Positions 7,406 to 16,235 are shown, numbered from the stretch's first letter. The stretch: 64,000 nt of DNA from Candidatus Gastranaerophilales bacterium (GCA_944326455.1 CALVEA010000003.1:1-64000), one strand, 5' to 3'. The notes: a model not told the origin generated them from the letters alone. Program-made: numbers and translations.

Positions 7406-8107
7406 CTATTCTTTGCGAGGGTCTATTGTCTTAACCGCATCAGCAAATCTACCGTAGGTACCGATATTCTTTTCGTAAGCTTCTTTAGGGTCAACACCTG
7501 CTTTAATAGCATCCATAACCTTACCTAAGTTTACGAACTTGTAACCGATAACTTCATCATTTTTATCAAGACCGAGTTCAAGAATATATCCTTCAGCAAG
7601 TTCAAGGTATCTAACCCCTTTTTGTTTAGTAGAGTGGATAGTACCAACCTGTGAACGAAGACCTTTTCCTAAATCTTCAAGCCCTGCACCTACAGGAAGA
7701 CCGTTTTCAGAGAAAGCGGTTTGAGTTCTTCCGTAAACGATTTGTAAGAACAATTCTCTCATTGCAACGTTAATTGCATCACAAACAAGGTCTGTATTTA
7801 AAGCTTCAAGAATAGTTTTACCAGGAAGGATTTCACCAGCCATAGCTGCAGAGTGAGTCATACCGGAGCAGCCAAGGGTTTCTACCAAAGCTTCTTGTAT
7901 AACACCGTCTTTAACATTAAGAGTTAATTTGCAAGTACCCTGTTGAGGAGCGCAGCAGCCGCAACCGTGAGTAAGACCTGAAATATCTTTAATTTCTTTA
8001 CATTTAGTCCATTCACCTTCTTGAGGGATTGGAGCCGGTACACCTTTTACACCGCGGTGTACACAACATTTTTCTTCAATCTCGTGTGTAATTTCTATTT
8101 TGCCCAT
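7406..8107 (-). CDS. NifU/IscU-like iron-sulfur scaffold protein, partner of the GGGtGRT protein
   Basis: The 233-residue product has an IscU/NifU-N type core: a GCGCCAPQQGTC cluster at residues 48-59 (C49, C51, C52, C59), then NVKDGVIQEALVETLGCSGM with C80, resembling the scaffold's cysteine positions. An extra CC pair at 14-15 precedes the core and a helical extension follows it. Scaffolds build Fe-S clusters for transfer to other proteins, so the likely client is the GGGtGRT protein encoded downstream; that is inference. It has an AAGGAGG Shine-Dalgarno. It is clearly distinct from the three-domain NifU at 50075-50911, so the organism keeps a second, dedicated scaffold. Confidence 0.85.
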   Translation of the reverse strand: MGKIEITHEIEEKCCVHRGVKGVPAPIPQEGEWTKCKEIKDISGLTHGCGCCAPQQGTCKLTLNVKDGVIQEALVETLGCSGMTHSAAMAGEILPGKTILEALNTDLVCDAINVAMRELFLQIVYGRTQTAFSENGLPVGAGLEDLGKGLRSQVGTIHSTKQKGVRYLELAEGYILELGLDKNDEVIGYKFVNLGKVMDAIKAGVDPKEAYEKNIGTYGRFADAVKTIDPRKE

Positions 8108-8224
8108 TTGACCTCCTTATTAAATCAAAATTACAGCTATAAAATAAACATTAATCCTTAAAATAAGCTATAAAAGCTCTAAAAAAATTATATAACAAAC
8201 ATAAAAAATAAAGGCATGCCTATT

Positions 8225-8713
8225 TTAGACCATGCCGGAGATATCTGTTACAAAATCGCTCAAGTCGTTAACTACACTTTTACCACTCAGACCATAAAGA
8301 TTTGCGGCATGTTTGAGAGCAAAATTAAACATTTTGGAATTAGTGTTTTGAGAATGTTCATTTAGAAGTGAAGAAAAGAAATTTTCTTCGGAACTCTTTA
8401 CTGTATTTGGATTTGAATCAAGCTCCGAAATATCCGTAACGTTATTTCTTGGGTCAAGTTTATTATTTGAATAATTATCTTGGGTCTCAATATCAACATC
8501 AGCTCCGTCTATTGATTCAATCTGAAAACCCGCAGGCATACCTAATTGCCCAAGTGCCTCAGAAGGGTTTGACGCTTCTTGAAGCTTTAGACCTTGCTTC
8601 TCCAAGAGCTTCGCAAAAGTCATATCTTCCAGGTCAAAGTTTTGAGATTTATTAACACCGCCAACTGCGGAAGAAGATATTTGTTCTATCAAATTAGATA
8701 CAATACTGCTCAT
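8225..8713 (-). CDS. Hypothetical protein, 162 residues
   Basis: I do not recognise this protein. It has no signal peptide or membrane segment and is rich in Ser, Asn, Asp and Glu, with a low-complexity acidic middle (about residues 65-110) between more helical ends. The N-terminus MSSIVSNLIEQISSSAVGG and the segment MTFAKLLEKQG resemble the disordered starts of flagellar or type III secreted proteins. That is only an impression, though a FliA-type sigma factor occurs at 22588. It is probably monocistronic, with a weak TATAGA box 8 bases before its ATG and no Shine-Dalgarno. Confidence 0.6.
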   Translation of the reverse strand: MSSIVSNLIEQISSSAVGGVNKSQNFDLEDMTFAKLLEKQGLKLQEASNPSEALGQLGMPAGFQIESIDGADVDIETQDNYSNNKLDPRNNVTDISELDSNPNTVKSSEENFFSSLLNEHSQNTNSKMFNFALKHAANLYGLSGKSVVNDLSDFVTDISGMV

Positions 8714-8770
8714 ACATTGAGTCTATAATTTTTCAGGCAGTTTTTCATCCTCTTAAAAGTTGAAAAGTTG

Positions 8771-8779
8771 TGGTATAAT
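8771..8779 (+). promoter_or_regulatory. Extended -10 promoter for the secreted protein at 8818
   Basis: TGG-TATAAT (8771-8779) is an extended -10 element with no good -35 box. The leader of about 32 nt has a near-repeated GATGAATAG / AGTGAATAG and an AGAGGG Shine-Dalgarno. Confidence 0.6.
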
Positions 8780-8817
8780 AGTGACTGATGAATAGCGATT
8801 AGTGAATAGAGGGTTAG

Positions 8818-9468
8818 ATGTTTAAAAAATTATTTTTAATTTTAATGATAAGTTTGGGCTTGACTTTGCCTGCACTTGCATCTGATATGGAATCTATACC
8901 ATACAAAAATCTAAAAGACGGGACAAAGGTTGCTTATATAAATGGCATCTGGACAACAAGTTTTAATAAAAAAGAAAATCCTTATTATATCAAGAAGATT
9001 TCAACAGGTACCGGAAGCTATTCCGAGTTTTATAACCCGGACGGAAATTTCGTATTTTCTACAGGATGCCAGTATGAATTTATCCTTGACGGAAAACTCT
9101 ACGGCTATTCTAATTATGATTTAAAGTTCTATGAATTTACTTTTAATGAAAATATCTTAGAACAAAGAGAGCTCTCTCAAGACGAAATTCAAACTTTGTT
9201 TGGAAAGTATAAAATTATAAAGATTTCTGATTTTTCAGCAAGCACAAATTCCTTAAAAATCAAAAAAAATCTGGGGAAATTCAAAGTCATTATTTTAAAT
9301 GATACAGATAGATATTTTTATAACTATTCGTATTCCTCTAATAATGCTAAGTTTAAAACATACCCGCTAAAAGGGTTTTTATGCATAACAAAAGCCGGAA
9401 TGATACAGTTCTCGCATTTTGGAGATAATTCTAAAGAGTTTCCTTGGTTTATTCTTCTTGTAAGATAA
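8818..9468 (+). CDS. Secreted protein of unknown function
   Basis: This 216-residue protein begins with a clean signal peptide (MFKKLFLILMISLGLTLPALAS, cleavage near residue 21). The mature part is rich in Tyr, Phe, Asn and Lys with repeated short beta-like stretches (GTKVAYINGIW, YYIKKIS, YSEFYNPDGNF), compatible with a beta-sheet exported protein. I recognise no domain. It stands alone between its own promoter and a strong two-way terminator. The AGAGGG Shine-Dalgarno fixes the start. The periplasm or cell surface is the likely location. Confidence 0.75.
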   Translation: MFKKLFLILMISLGLTLPALASDMESIPYKNLKDGTKVAYINGIWTTSFNKKENPYYIKKISTGTGSYSEFYNPDGNFVFSTGCQYEFILDGKLYGYSNYDLKFYEFTFNENILEQRELSQDEIQTLFGKYKIIKISDFSASTNSLKIKKNLGKFKVIILNDTDRYFYNYSYSSNNAKFKTYPLKGFLCITKAGMIQFSHFGDNSKEFPWFILLVR

Positions 9469-9475
9469 CTGAGTT

Positions 9476-9519
9476 TAAAAAAGGGCGGGCTGATGTTAAA
9501 ACATCAGCCCGCCCTTTTT
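9476..9519. terminator. Bidirectional terminator between convergent genes
   Basis: AAAAAGGGCGGGCTGATGTT pairs with its complement AACATCAGCCCGCCCTTTTT around a short loop. T-tracts on both strands serve the plus-strand secreted protein and the minus-strand peptidase. Confidence 0.92.
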
Positions 9520-9528
9520 GCGTATCAA

Positions 9529-10773
9529 TTAACTGTTAAATTCTATAAATGTATCTTTCAACACTTCATAACCTTTAAGCATAGTTTTGTAATCAACCAT
9601 CTCTGATGCTGAGTGCATATTAAATACATCCGCTAAGCCCAGCAAAAACGGCATAAAGGTTACACCGTCCGTATTTTTGTTATGGCAGTAAATATGAGTT
9701 TCAGCCCCAGCATGGAATGAGGAAATTTCATAATTTACCCCGGCTTTTTCACAGGCTCTTCTGTAAACATTTTCAACCCTGTCATCGTCTGCTTTTTCAA
9801 ACGGTTTAAGATGGGTTTCAAACTTAATTTCAGCCTCTGCCAATCCTGCATACTTAGAATTAAATTCATCCACTAAAGATTTCATTATATTTTTTAACTC
9901 TTCTTCTTTTTCTAAGCTTGCACTTCTTATTGAATAAGAAGCCATACCTAAAGTATTAATAATATTAGTTGCTGATTTATTTATAATTTCTTTAATATAA
10001 TTGTCGGATTTTACCCCGTCTTCAATTAACGACGCAACAGCATTCTGAACCCCGCCGGCAACAATTGCTCCGAGGTTGCAAGATGTTATAACTCCTGTTT
10101 CATCGCTATAATAAGCTCCTTGCGGGAATTTTGCCAGCAGCTCTGCAATAAGCTTTGCAGCATTCAATCTTTTTTCATCACCGATATCAATACCTGAATG
10201 TCCGCCGATAAGACCTTTTACAGTAAGTTTTGCATTAGTATAGCTGGCACCGGAAATCTGAAATTGTCCGAGCTTATCCGCATCACAGACAAGAATATAT
10301 TTTGATTTAAGCTTGTCATACTCAACATGTTCAACCCCTGACATATCACACTCTTCGTCACGGGTAAAGACAACTTCCAAACCGCCATGAGGAGTCCCGA
10401 TATGCCCGCCGGCTAATTCTTTAGCAAGCATCAACGCACTTGCCACCCCGACTTTATCATCAGCGCCGAGAGTTCTGCCTTTTGCTTTCAAAAAACCATC
10501 CTCAAGGTAGATTTCTACAGGGCTTGAATCCCCCACAACATCCATGTGAGCTGACACCATCAGCGGTTCTTTTGTTGAATCTGTTGCCGGAACATTAATA
10601 TAAACATTTCCGTAAGTGTCTTTTTTTCCTTGAATATTATTTCTAGCACAAAAATCAAGAATCCATTCAATAACTTTTTCTTCTTTCAAAGAAGGTGACG
10701 GAATTGATGCAAGATTGCAAAAAATATCCATCAATTCATTTTCTTTTCTCAAAACATCTAAACTAACTTCCAC
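9529..10773 (-). CDS. M20-family metallopeptidase, peptidase T-like
   Basis: This 414-residue cytosolic di-zinc aminopeptidase-type enzyme likely trims short peptides. Metal ligands and catalytic residues are in place: SAHMDVV (H76, D78), GADDKVG (D105/D106), the general base pair in TRDEE (E140/E141), a DADK segment near 164 and a late HAGAETHIYC. The dimerisation domain sits between about residues 180 and 300. No signal peptide. It is preceded by a zinc-ribbon gene whose end overlaps its start by 11 bases, with an AGGAGG Shine-Dalgarno. It ends at the bidirectional terminator. Peptidase T-like (PepT2 group) is the best guess; exact specificity is unknown. Confidence 0.9.
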   Translation of the reverse strand: MEVSLDVLRKENELMDIFCNLASIPSPSLKEEKVIEWILDFCARNNIQGKKDTYGNVYINVPATDSTKEPLMVSAHMDVVGDSSPVEIYLEDGFLKAKGRTLGADDKVGVASALMLAKELAGGHIGTPHGGLEVVFTRDEECDMSGVEHVEYDKLKSKYILVCDADKLGQFQISGASYTNAKLTVKGLIGGHSGIDIGDEKRLNAAKLIAELLAKFPQGAYYSDETGVITSCNLGAIVAGGVQNAVASLIEDGVKSDNYIKEIINKSATNIINTLGMASYSIRSASLEKEEELKNIMKSLVDEFNSKYAGLAEAEIKFETHLKPFEKADDDRVENVYRRACEKAGVNYEISSFHAGAETHIYCHNKNTDGVTFMPFLLGLADVFNMHSASEMVDYKTMLKGYEVLKDTFIEFNS

Positions 10774-10954
10774 TGAAAAACCTCCTATTCGTTCCGCCGC
10801 TGCCTACCTTTACTCTTACTGAACGCAAACATTTAGGGCATCTGCCCGTATAAGCAGTTCCATCTTTATTTTTATAAATTCTGCCGTAAACATGGCAGCA
10901 CTCAAACCAAATACCTAAAAATTGCCGTCTTTGAGGATTATTTTCTTCTTCCAC
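10763..10954 (-). CDS. Small zinc-ribbon-like protein
   Basis: This 63-residue basic protein has paired cysteines, FECCHVYGRIY and RCPKCLRSVRVKVG, able to form a zinc ribbon. It may be a nucleic-acid or protein-binding accessory; no function is known to me. I place the start at the GTG at 10954, which has an AAGG Shine-Dalgarno 8 bases upstream. A GTG at 10978 would add 8 residues but has no such site. The gene overlaps the end of the GHL10 gene by 17 bases and the start of the peptidase gene by 11, so the three are translationally coupled. Confidence 0.65.
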   Translation of the reverse strand: MEEENNPQRRQFLGIWFECCHVYGRIYKNKDGTAYTGRCPKCLRSVRVKVGSGGTNRRFFSGS

Positions 10955-12794
10955 GTTTTTTGCCTTTTTTATCTGCACTTTCAGTTTTTATTTTAACATT
11001 AGATTTTGCCGGATAATTATCAGTTATAATAACTTCTTTATTATCCGGTTTGAATACACTCTCCGTAAGAGTTTTAATATAACCTTCATTTAAATGTGCG
11101 TAATCAAAAATTATTAATCCGCTTAAAGAATATTTTCTTGCGGCATGAATCTGTTTTATCAAATCAGATGTTGAACCATTCATAAAAGTAACAAATAATC
11201 CGGCATAGAGCTTTGTACTCTGAGATTTATTTCTTAAGACTTCTTCCATTAACCCCATCGCCGTTTTGTCATCACAAGTTAGAAAAAGAGGCGTAAACCC
11301 GTCTACAAAATTATTAATTGACCAATTTTTCCAATCCTGTAATTTTGTATCAAGAGCATTCGCCCTGTTAGGGAAGATTACGGCAGTGAGCATAACTTTA
11401 TTTGCCCTGCATAAACGGCTGGCTTTTTTTACAAAATTAGTAATTTTACTGCACCTATAAAATCTCCAATAATTCCATAATGGATCGGAAGGCTTTAAAG
11501 ATAGCGGATCAACTCCGTAAGCTGCTTTAAATTCGTTTCTGGCATAAGGAGTATAGCCCCAGTGAGTCATATCATAATTCCCAAGATTTGAAGCCATTGC
11601 CTGAGGATACCTTATATAATCAAGATTTATACCATCCGGACGATATCTCGTAATAATCTCATTCAAAAGTTCGTAGAGGAATTTTTGGACTTCAGGATTT
11701 GCCGGGTCTATAAAGTAACCATTATGCTCTGAGACTGAATATGCTATTGTCTGAGATACAGCATTCTTTTTTTGGTAATTAGCCCAGCCCGGTTTCTTTG
11801 CCAAAATATATTCAGGATTAGTTTCCGGAGGTTTGTTGCCTACATAGAAAGTTTCAAACCAAATATGAATTTTCATACCTCGTCTGTGCGCCTCGGTTAT
11901 CCATATTCTCAGCGGATCGAACCCGACAAAATCCTCATTTTGCTTAATAAAGCCGTATTTTTCCATAGTCTGGGACGGAAAAATTGTCTTTCCATGGTAA
12001 TATGTTTCCAAAAACAAATTATTAATTCCTGAAGAACGAAGCATATCCAGGACTTTTTCTATATCTTTTCTTTGATAAAATTCAGGGCGCAGCCAAACAC
12101 CTTTTAATTCCGCAGGGTCATAAGGTATAACCGTCGACATTGCCAGATTTGCATAATCTATCGCTTTAGAAGAATATTTTTGAGAATCCTCGCTGTTTCG
12201 CTGAGCCTTGCTTATGTATTCTTTTGCTTTTTCAATATTTTGCTCTGTTCGTTTTTGACTGTATGAAGCATTTTTTTGACTGTAGTATGCCATCATATTT
12301 TGAACTTCTTTTATTTTCTCTTTTGCGCTAAACAGAAATGTATCAGAAGTTATATAAGAAGTTATAATACCCTTATTCAAATCTAATGAAATTTTGGAAC
12401 CTACCATTACATTTTCATTTATCCATTTTTTCGCATTACCGTGTCCGCTTATAACAAGACCGTTTGCCGGAATTAAAGAATCTGCGCCGCTTAGTGATAC
12501 AACCGTATCGCCAACAACAATAGCTTCCGTACCAAATTCATTTGTACCTGTTCTATACCCAAATGCCGGAGTATAAATAACTAACTGATTAGTTCCTCTT
12601 AATCCCGGGTAATTCAGCCCCTTCCAATTAGTCAAAGCCGCAGGATCTACGACATCTACTTTAAACATAGACTGATTAAAAATTACTTCTTTTTGAGAAG
12701 GTACATAGGGGGAATACACATCCTGCGCTAATACACTTGTGCACAGGAAAAACATTAGTAAAAATATTACTGATAGAAATTTGCCCCGCTTCAT
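10938..12794 (-). CDS. Secreted GHL10 (family 10 glycosylhydrolase-like) protein
   Basis: The 618-residue product starts with a signal peptide (KRGKFLSVIFLLMFFLCTSVLAQ). An N-terminal domain of roughly 130 residues follows (GTEAIVVGDTVVSLSGAD, GLVISGHGNAKKWI), then a coiled, Tyr/Ser/Gln-rich linker near residues 165-220. The GHL10 TIM barrel begins at LKGVWLRPEFYQR and includes GINNLFLETYYHGKT, HRRGMKIHIWFETF, YRPDGINLDYIRYP and GLIIFDYAHL. The family is predicted to cleave glycans at the surface; no activity is proven. The tail is very basic (KKGKKRGRRK). I choose the ATG at 12794; upstream TTG codons are possible. It heads a three-gene unit with the zinc-ribbon and peptidase genes. Confidence 0.85.
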   Translation of the reverse strand: MKRGKFLSVIFLLMFFLCTSVLAQDVYSPYVPSQKEVIFNQSMFKVDVVDPAALTNWKGLNYPGLRGTNQLVIYTPAFGYRTGTNEFGTEAIVVGDTVVSLSGADSLIPANGLVISGHGNAKKWINENVMVGSKISLDLNKGIITSYITSDTFLFSAKEKIKEVQNMMAYYSQKNASYSQKRTEQNIEKAKEYISKAQRNSEDSQKYSSKAIDYANLAMSTVIPYDPAELKGVWLRPEFYQRKDIEKVLDMLRSSGINNLFLETYYHGKTIFPSQTMEKYGFIKQNEDFVGFDPLRIWITEAHRRGMKIHIWFETFYVGNKPPETNPEYILAKKPGWANYQKKNAVSQTIAYSVSEHNGYFIDPANPEVQKFLYELLNEIITRYRPDGINLDYIRYPQAMASNLGNYDMTHWGYTPYARNEFKAAYGVDPLSLKPSDPLWNYWRFYRCSKITNFVKKASRLCRANKVMLTAVIFPNRANALDTKLQDWKNWSINNFVDGFTPLFLTCDDKTAMGLMEEVLRNKSQSTKLYAGLFVTFMNGSTSDLIKQIHAARKYSLSGLIIFDYAHLNEGYIKTLTESVFKPDNKEVIITDNYPAKSNVKIKTESADKKGKKRGRRK

Positions 12795-12963
12795 TATTTT
12801 ACCCAACAATTATATAAGAATATTATAAAACATAACACGAGAAAAACAACAGACCCTTCAGAAATTTAACCACAGGACACAGCTGCCTGAAAACTTTAGA
12901 CTCTATTGTATTTACATTTCTGTATAGTCGGAGTATTATTTCTTTAAGGGAGAATTAACAAGT

Positions 12964-13998
12964 ATGAAAACTCAATTGGAAAATATTTATAACTCAGCAA
13001 AGGCTGATATTGAAAAAGCTCAATCAATGAATGATATAGACGAAATTCGTTTAAAATATTTAAGCCGTAAAGGTGAATTTAACAGCATAAAAAAAGGGCT
13101 AAAAGACCTTTCTGATGAAGATAAAAGAACAATTGGCGCTCTTGCTAACAGAATTACAAATGATTTAGAAGAGATGCTCAAAGAAAAACACGACATCTTC
13201 TATCAGAAAGAACTTAACGAAAAACTCCAGCACGACAGAATTGACATAACCCTCAGCGGTAAATATATTCCTGAAGGGAAAGTTCATCCGATAACGGCTA
13301 CAACCAATGAAATTGTCACTATTTTCCAAAACTTAGGGTTTTCTGTTGTAGCGCCGGAGCTTTCACCGGAAGTCGAAACTGAGTATTATAACTTTGATAT
13401 GCTGAATGTACCGCATGATCATCCGGCAAGAGATGTTCAAGATACTTTTTATATCAAAAACATGCCAAATGCCGTACTGAGAAGCCAAACTTCCGGGGCA
13501 CAAATTCATGTTATGGAGAATCAAAAACCTCCTATTAAAGTAGTTGCGCCCGGTCGTGTCTATAGAAACGAAAATGTCAACTCCAGAAAAAACAACTTCT
13601 TCCACCAAATTGAAGGTCTTTATGTGGATAAAGGAATTACATTTGGGGATTTAAAAGGTGTTTTAAATGAATTTATAAGACTTTATTTTGGAGCATCAAG
13701 ACCTACAAGGTTCAGAAGCAGCTTTTTCCCGTTCACAGAACCGTCTGCGGAAGTAGATGTTCAATGTATTATGTGCCAAGGCAAAGGCTGCCGTACTTGC
13801 AGCGGCACGGGATGGCTTGAAATCTTAGGAGCAGGAATGGTTGATGTTAATGTATTAAAAGGTGTAGGCATTGACCCGGAAATCTACTCCGGTTTTGCAT
13901 TCGGAATGGGAATTGAAAGACTTTCGATGCTCAAATACGCCATTGATGATATCAGACTGTTCTTCAATAATGACAAGAGATTTTTAGAGCAGTTTTAG
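12964..13998 (+). CDS. pheS: Phenylalanine--tRNA ligase alpha subunit
   Basis: The 344-residue catalytic subunit activates phenylalanine and charges tRNA-Phe as an alpha2-beta2 enzyme. After an N-terminal coiled coil (about 1-90), class II motif 2 is visible (APGRVYRNENVNSRKNNFFHQIEG), then the cysteine-rich strand CIMCQGKGCRTCSGTGWLEI and motif 3 GFAFGMGIERLSMLKY. Length is normal. An AAGGGAGA Shine-Dalgarno precedes the ATG. pheT is not adjacent: the next gene runs the other way and its stop codon overlaps that of pheS. The beta subunit must be encoded elsewhere, as in Cyanobacteria. Confidence 0.98.
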   Translation: MKTQLENIYNSAKADIEKAQSMNDIDEIRLKYLSRKGEFNSIKKGLKDLSDEDKRTIGALANRITNDLEEMLKEKHDIFYQKELNEKLQHDRIDITLSGKYIPEGKVHPITATTNEIVTIFQNLGFSVVAPELSPEVETEYYNFDMLNVPHDHPARDVQDTFYIKNMPNAVLRSQTSGAQIHVMENQKPPIKVVAPGRVYRNENVNSRKNNFFHQIEGLYVDKGITFGDLKGVLNEFIRLYFGASRPTRFRSSFFPFTEPSAEVDVQCIMCQGKGCRTCSGTGWLEILGAGMVDVNVLKGVGIDPEIYSGFAFGMGIERLSMLKYAIDDIRLFFNNDKRFLEQF

Positions 13999-14873
13999 TC
14001 TTTTTTAAATAAAACTTTTTCCAATTCCTGCGCGGTTTTTGTCTTTGCAAGACCGCCTAAAGAAGTCTCTTTTAAAAGAGGGGACATTAGTTCACCTGTT
14101 CTTTTTAAGACATCAACGACTTCATCAATCGGGATTTTACTTTCAACACCGCATAGAGCCAATTCAGCCGCAGTAACCGCGTGAACGGCTAAAAATGCGT
14201 TCCTCTTAATACAAGGAACCTCAACGAGTCCGCAGACCGGATCGCAAGTCAAGCCTAAAATATTTTTCATTGCAAGAGCTGACGCTTGGAGTATTTCGTC
14301 TGTACTTCCACCGAGCATTTCAACTAAAGCGCCGGCTGCCATTGCAGAGGCAACTCCGCATTCAGCTTGACATCCGGCAACAGCTCCGGCTAAACGGACT
14401 TTATTTGAAACAACTAAACCTATTTCGCCCGCAGTCAGCAGCGCATCAATCAGCTTGGATTCAGGAATATTTCTTTCTTCCGCCACGGCAACTATAACAG
14501 CCGGGACAATTCCGCACGAACCGGCAGTCGGGCAGGCAACAATCCTTCCCATTCTAAGGTTTTCTTCCGCTGTTGCAAGCGCATAGGCTGTTATTTTTTC
14601 AAAAACTTTTCCGAATAAAGCTTCACTATTTCTATAACGTTTTTTAAGTTTTGCACAGTCATCGCCGCACCAACCGGAGATTGCTTTTTCTGTTGACTTA
14701 AGTCCGTTTTTTATTGCAGCTCTCATTGCGGTTAAATCTTCCAGAACTTTAATCCGCACCACATCAATATCTAATTCCGAAAGCTCAGCTTCCTCTTCCT
14801 GAGCTATTACATAAATAGGTTTATTCTCTGCTAAACTTTTATTTCTCAAATCTTCAAACGATAAAATTGCCAT
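13995..14873 (-). CDS. sdaAA: L-serine dehydratase, iron-sulfur-dependent, alpha subunit
   Basis: The 292-residue subunit carries the catalytic domain that deaminates L-serine to pyruvate and ammonia with a [4Fe-4S] cluster. Relevant residues are in CPTAGSCGIVPA, AGCQAECGVASAMAAG and the GLTCDPVCGLVEVPC block that supplies cluster cysteines. It starts directly at the end of sdaAB (one-base overlap), forming the two-subunit enzyme known from Firmicutes and relatives. Its stop codon overlaps that of pheS by four bases, so no terminator separates the convergent units. It feeds amino-acid carbon to pyruvate, which suits a fermentative lifestyle. Confidence 0.96.
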   Translation of the reverse strand: MAILSFEDLRNKSLAENKPIYVIAQEEEAELSELDIDVVRIKVLEDLTAMRAAIKNGLKSTEKAISGWCGDDCAKLKKRYRNSEALFGKVFEKITAYALATAEENLRMGRIVACPTAGSCGIVPAVIVAVAEERNIPESKLIDALLTAGEIGLVVSNKVRLAGAVAGCQAECGVASAMAAGALVEMLGGSTDEILQASALAMKNILGLTCDPVCGLVEVPCIKRNAFLAVHAVTAAELALCGVESKIPIDEVVDVLKRTGELMSPLLKETSLGGLAKTKTAQELEKVLFKKD

Positions 14874-15526
14874 TATTTTAATTTCCTAACATTTGTGACA
14901 AAGAAAACATCATTAAGAGTTTTAATCTCGTCAACAATATCATCACCAGCCGGAATATCCAGCTCAATACACATTGATGCAATACCGCCTTTCGCATCTC
15001 TCCCGCAGTGAAGGGTTGCAATATTAATCTTTTGTTTTTGTATAATATCAGCAACTTCCGATATCATGCCTGGTTTATCCTTATACATAAGAAGCAGGGT
15101 ATCATAATTACCTTTTATATTCACATCAAATCCATTGATATTATTAATTCTTATCTCTCCGGCTCCGACAGAATCCCCTGAAATTTTCATTTTATCATCA
15201 ATAATTATATCAACCGAATTTGGATATCTTGAAATATCCTGAACATACTCATAAGAATACTCAACATCATGAACAATACTAAAAATATCTTTTATCAAAG
15301 AATCATCAACAGTATAACCCAGTAAACCAGCCAAAAGACCTTTATCCGTACCATGTCCGAAACCGGTTGTAGCAAAAGAGTTATAAAGGACAAATTTCAC
15401 TTTTGAGAAATTATCTTTGTAAATATTCCGTGCCATTAACCCGAGCCGCACAGCGCCGGCTGTATGCGAACTTGAAGGACCTACCATTATAGGGGAAATG
15501 ACTGAAAATATAGACTTCTGTTCCAT
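14873..15526 (-). CDS. sdaAB: L-serine dehydratase, iron-sulfur-dependent, beta subunit
   Basis: The 217-residue partner subunit has the N-terminal motif SVISPIMVGPSSSHTAGAVR typical of the SdaAB domain. A C-terminal ACT domain (about residues 145-217: YDTLLLMYKDKPGMISEVAD) in related enzymes senses serine or another amino acid. It precedes sdaAA with a one-base overlap and follows the response regulator gene by only 2 bases, with an AGAGG Shine-Dalgarno inside that gene. The three genes are almost certainly one transcript. Confidence 0.95.
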   Translation of the reverse strand: MEQKSIFSVISPIMVGPSSSHTAGAVRLGLMARNIYKDNFSKVKFVLYNSFATTGFGHGTDKGLLAGLLGYTVDDSLIKDIFSIVHDVEYSYEYVQDISRYPNSVDIIIDDKMKISGDSVGAGEIRINNINGFDVNIKGNYDTLLLMYKDKPGMISEVADIIQKQKINIATLHCGRDAKGGIASMCIELDIPAGDDIVDEIKTLNDVFFVTNVRKLK

Positions 15527-15528
15527 AT

Positions 15529-16140
15529 CTAAGAAGATACCTCTTCATCTTCTTTAGCGTGGATATAACCGTCCATTATTTTATAAAGAGTATTCTGCCA
15601 GTCATGATTTTTCTCAAGGAAGAAATCTGCGCCGCGCATTTTACATTGCTGTTCAATTTCTTTACGCGGTGTTGCCGTAATAACACCGATAATTGTTTTT
15701 GTACCGTAAGCCGCTGCCATTTTTCTCAATTCTGTAAGCAGAATAAAACCTTCTCTCTCAGTTGGGATGAACAAATCCATTACAACATAGCGGTAGTTTC
15801 TTTTTTTGAATTTATTAACAGCGTCATAAATTTCCTGAGAGCAGTCAATATCATATTCAAATTGAGAAAGCAAAACCTTGAGCTGGTATGTTATAACCCC
15901 TAAATCGTCTACAACCAGAATAGCAGGATTTTTTGAATCATCTTCTGCCGGAGGTTCTTCAATTCCAAGGGCTCTGCTTGCTATTGGTTTTTTTGCATTT
16001 CTGTTCAACTCTTTGAGAGTATCAACAATACTGACCAACTGCTTTTTCAAATCAATAAGTTCAACATCTTTCGGAACTTTAGAGTTAGTAATATTATAAA
16101 ATAATTCCAGAAATTCATTATCCAAATCTACTAAAGGCAT
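15529..16140 (-). CDS. Response regulator with C-terminal receiver domain
   Basis: The 203-residue protein has a helical N-terminal region of about 75 residues, then a receiver domain. Acidic pocket residues are in AILVVDDLG, the phosphoacceptor Asp is in YVVMDLFIP, the Thr in GVITATP and the Lys in FFLEKNHD. There is no DNA-binding output domain, so it likely works by protein contacts. No histidine kinase is adjacent. Pairing with sdaAB-sdaAA two bases downstream is odd and may reflect transcription coupling only. The start at 16140 is set by an AGGAG Shine-Dalgarno 6 bases upstream. The expressed promoter is the extended -10 at 16175-16183. Confidence 0.88.
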   Translation of the reverse strand: MPLVDLDNEFLELFYNITNSKVPKDVELIDLKKQLVSIVDTLKELNRNAKKPIASRALGIEEPPAEDDSKNPAILVVDDLGVITYQLKVLLSQFEYDIDCSQEIYDAVNKFKKRNYRYVVMDLFIPTEREGFILLTELRKMAAAYGTKTIIGVITATPRKEIEQQCKMRGADFFLEKNHDWQNTLYKIMDGYIHAKEDEEVSS

Positions 16141-16174
16141 AAAATCTCCTGACATTATTAACAATTGTAAAAAA

Positions 16175-16183
16175 ATTATAACA
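16175..16183 (-). promoter_or_regulatory. Extended -10 promoter of the regulator-sdaAB-sdaAA unit
   Basis: The minus strand reads TGT-TATAAT, an extended -10 element, about 35 bases before the ATG at 16140. It leaves a leader of roughly 28 nt with a proper AGGAG ribosome site, in contrast to the leaderless genes in this window. Confidence 0.6.
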
Positions 16184-16235
16184 TATTAATCAAAAAAAAG
16201 TAAGTAAAATTCTTTATATAAATAAAGGGAAAAAT

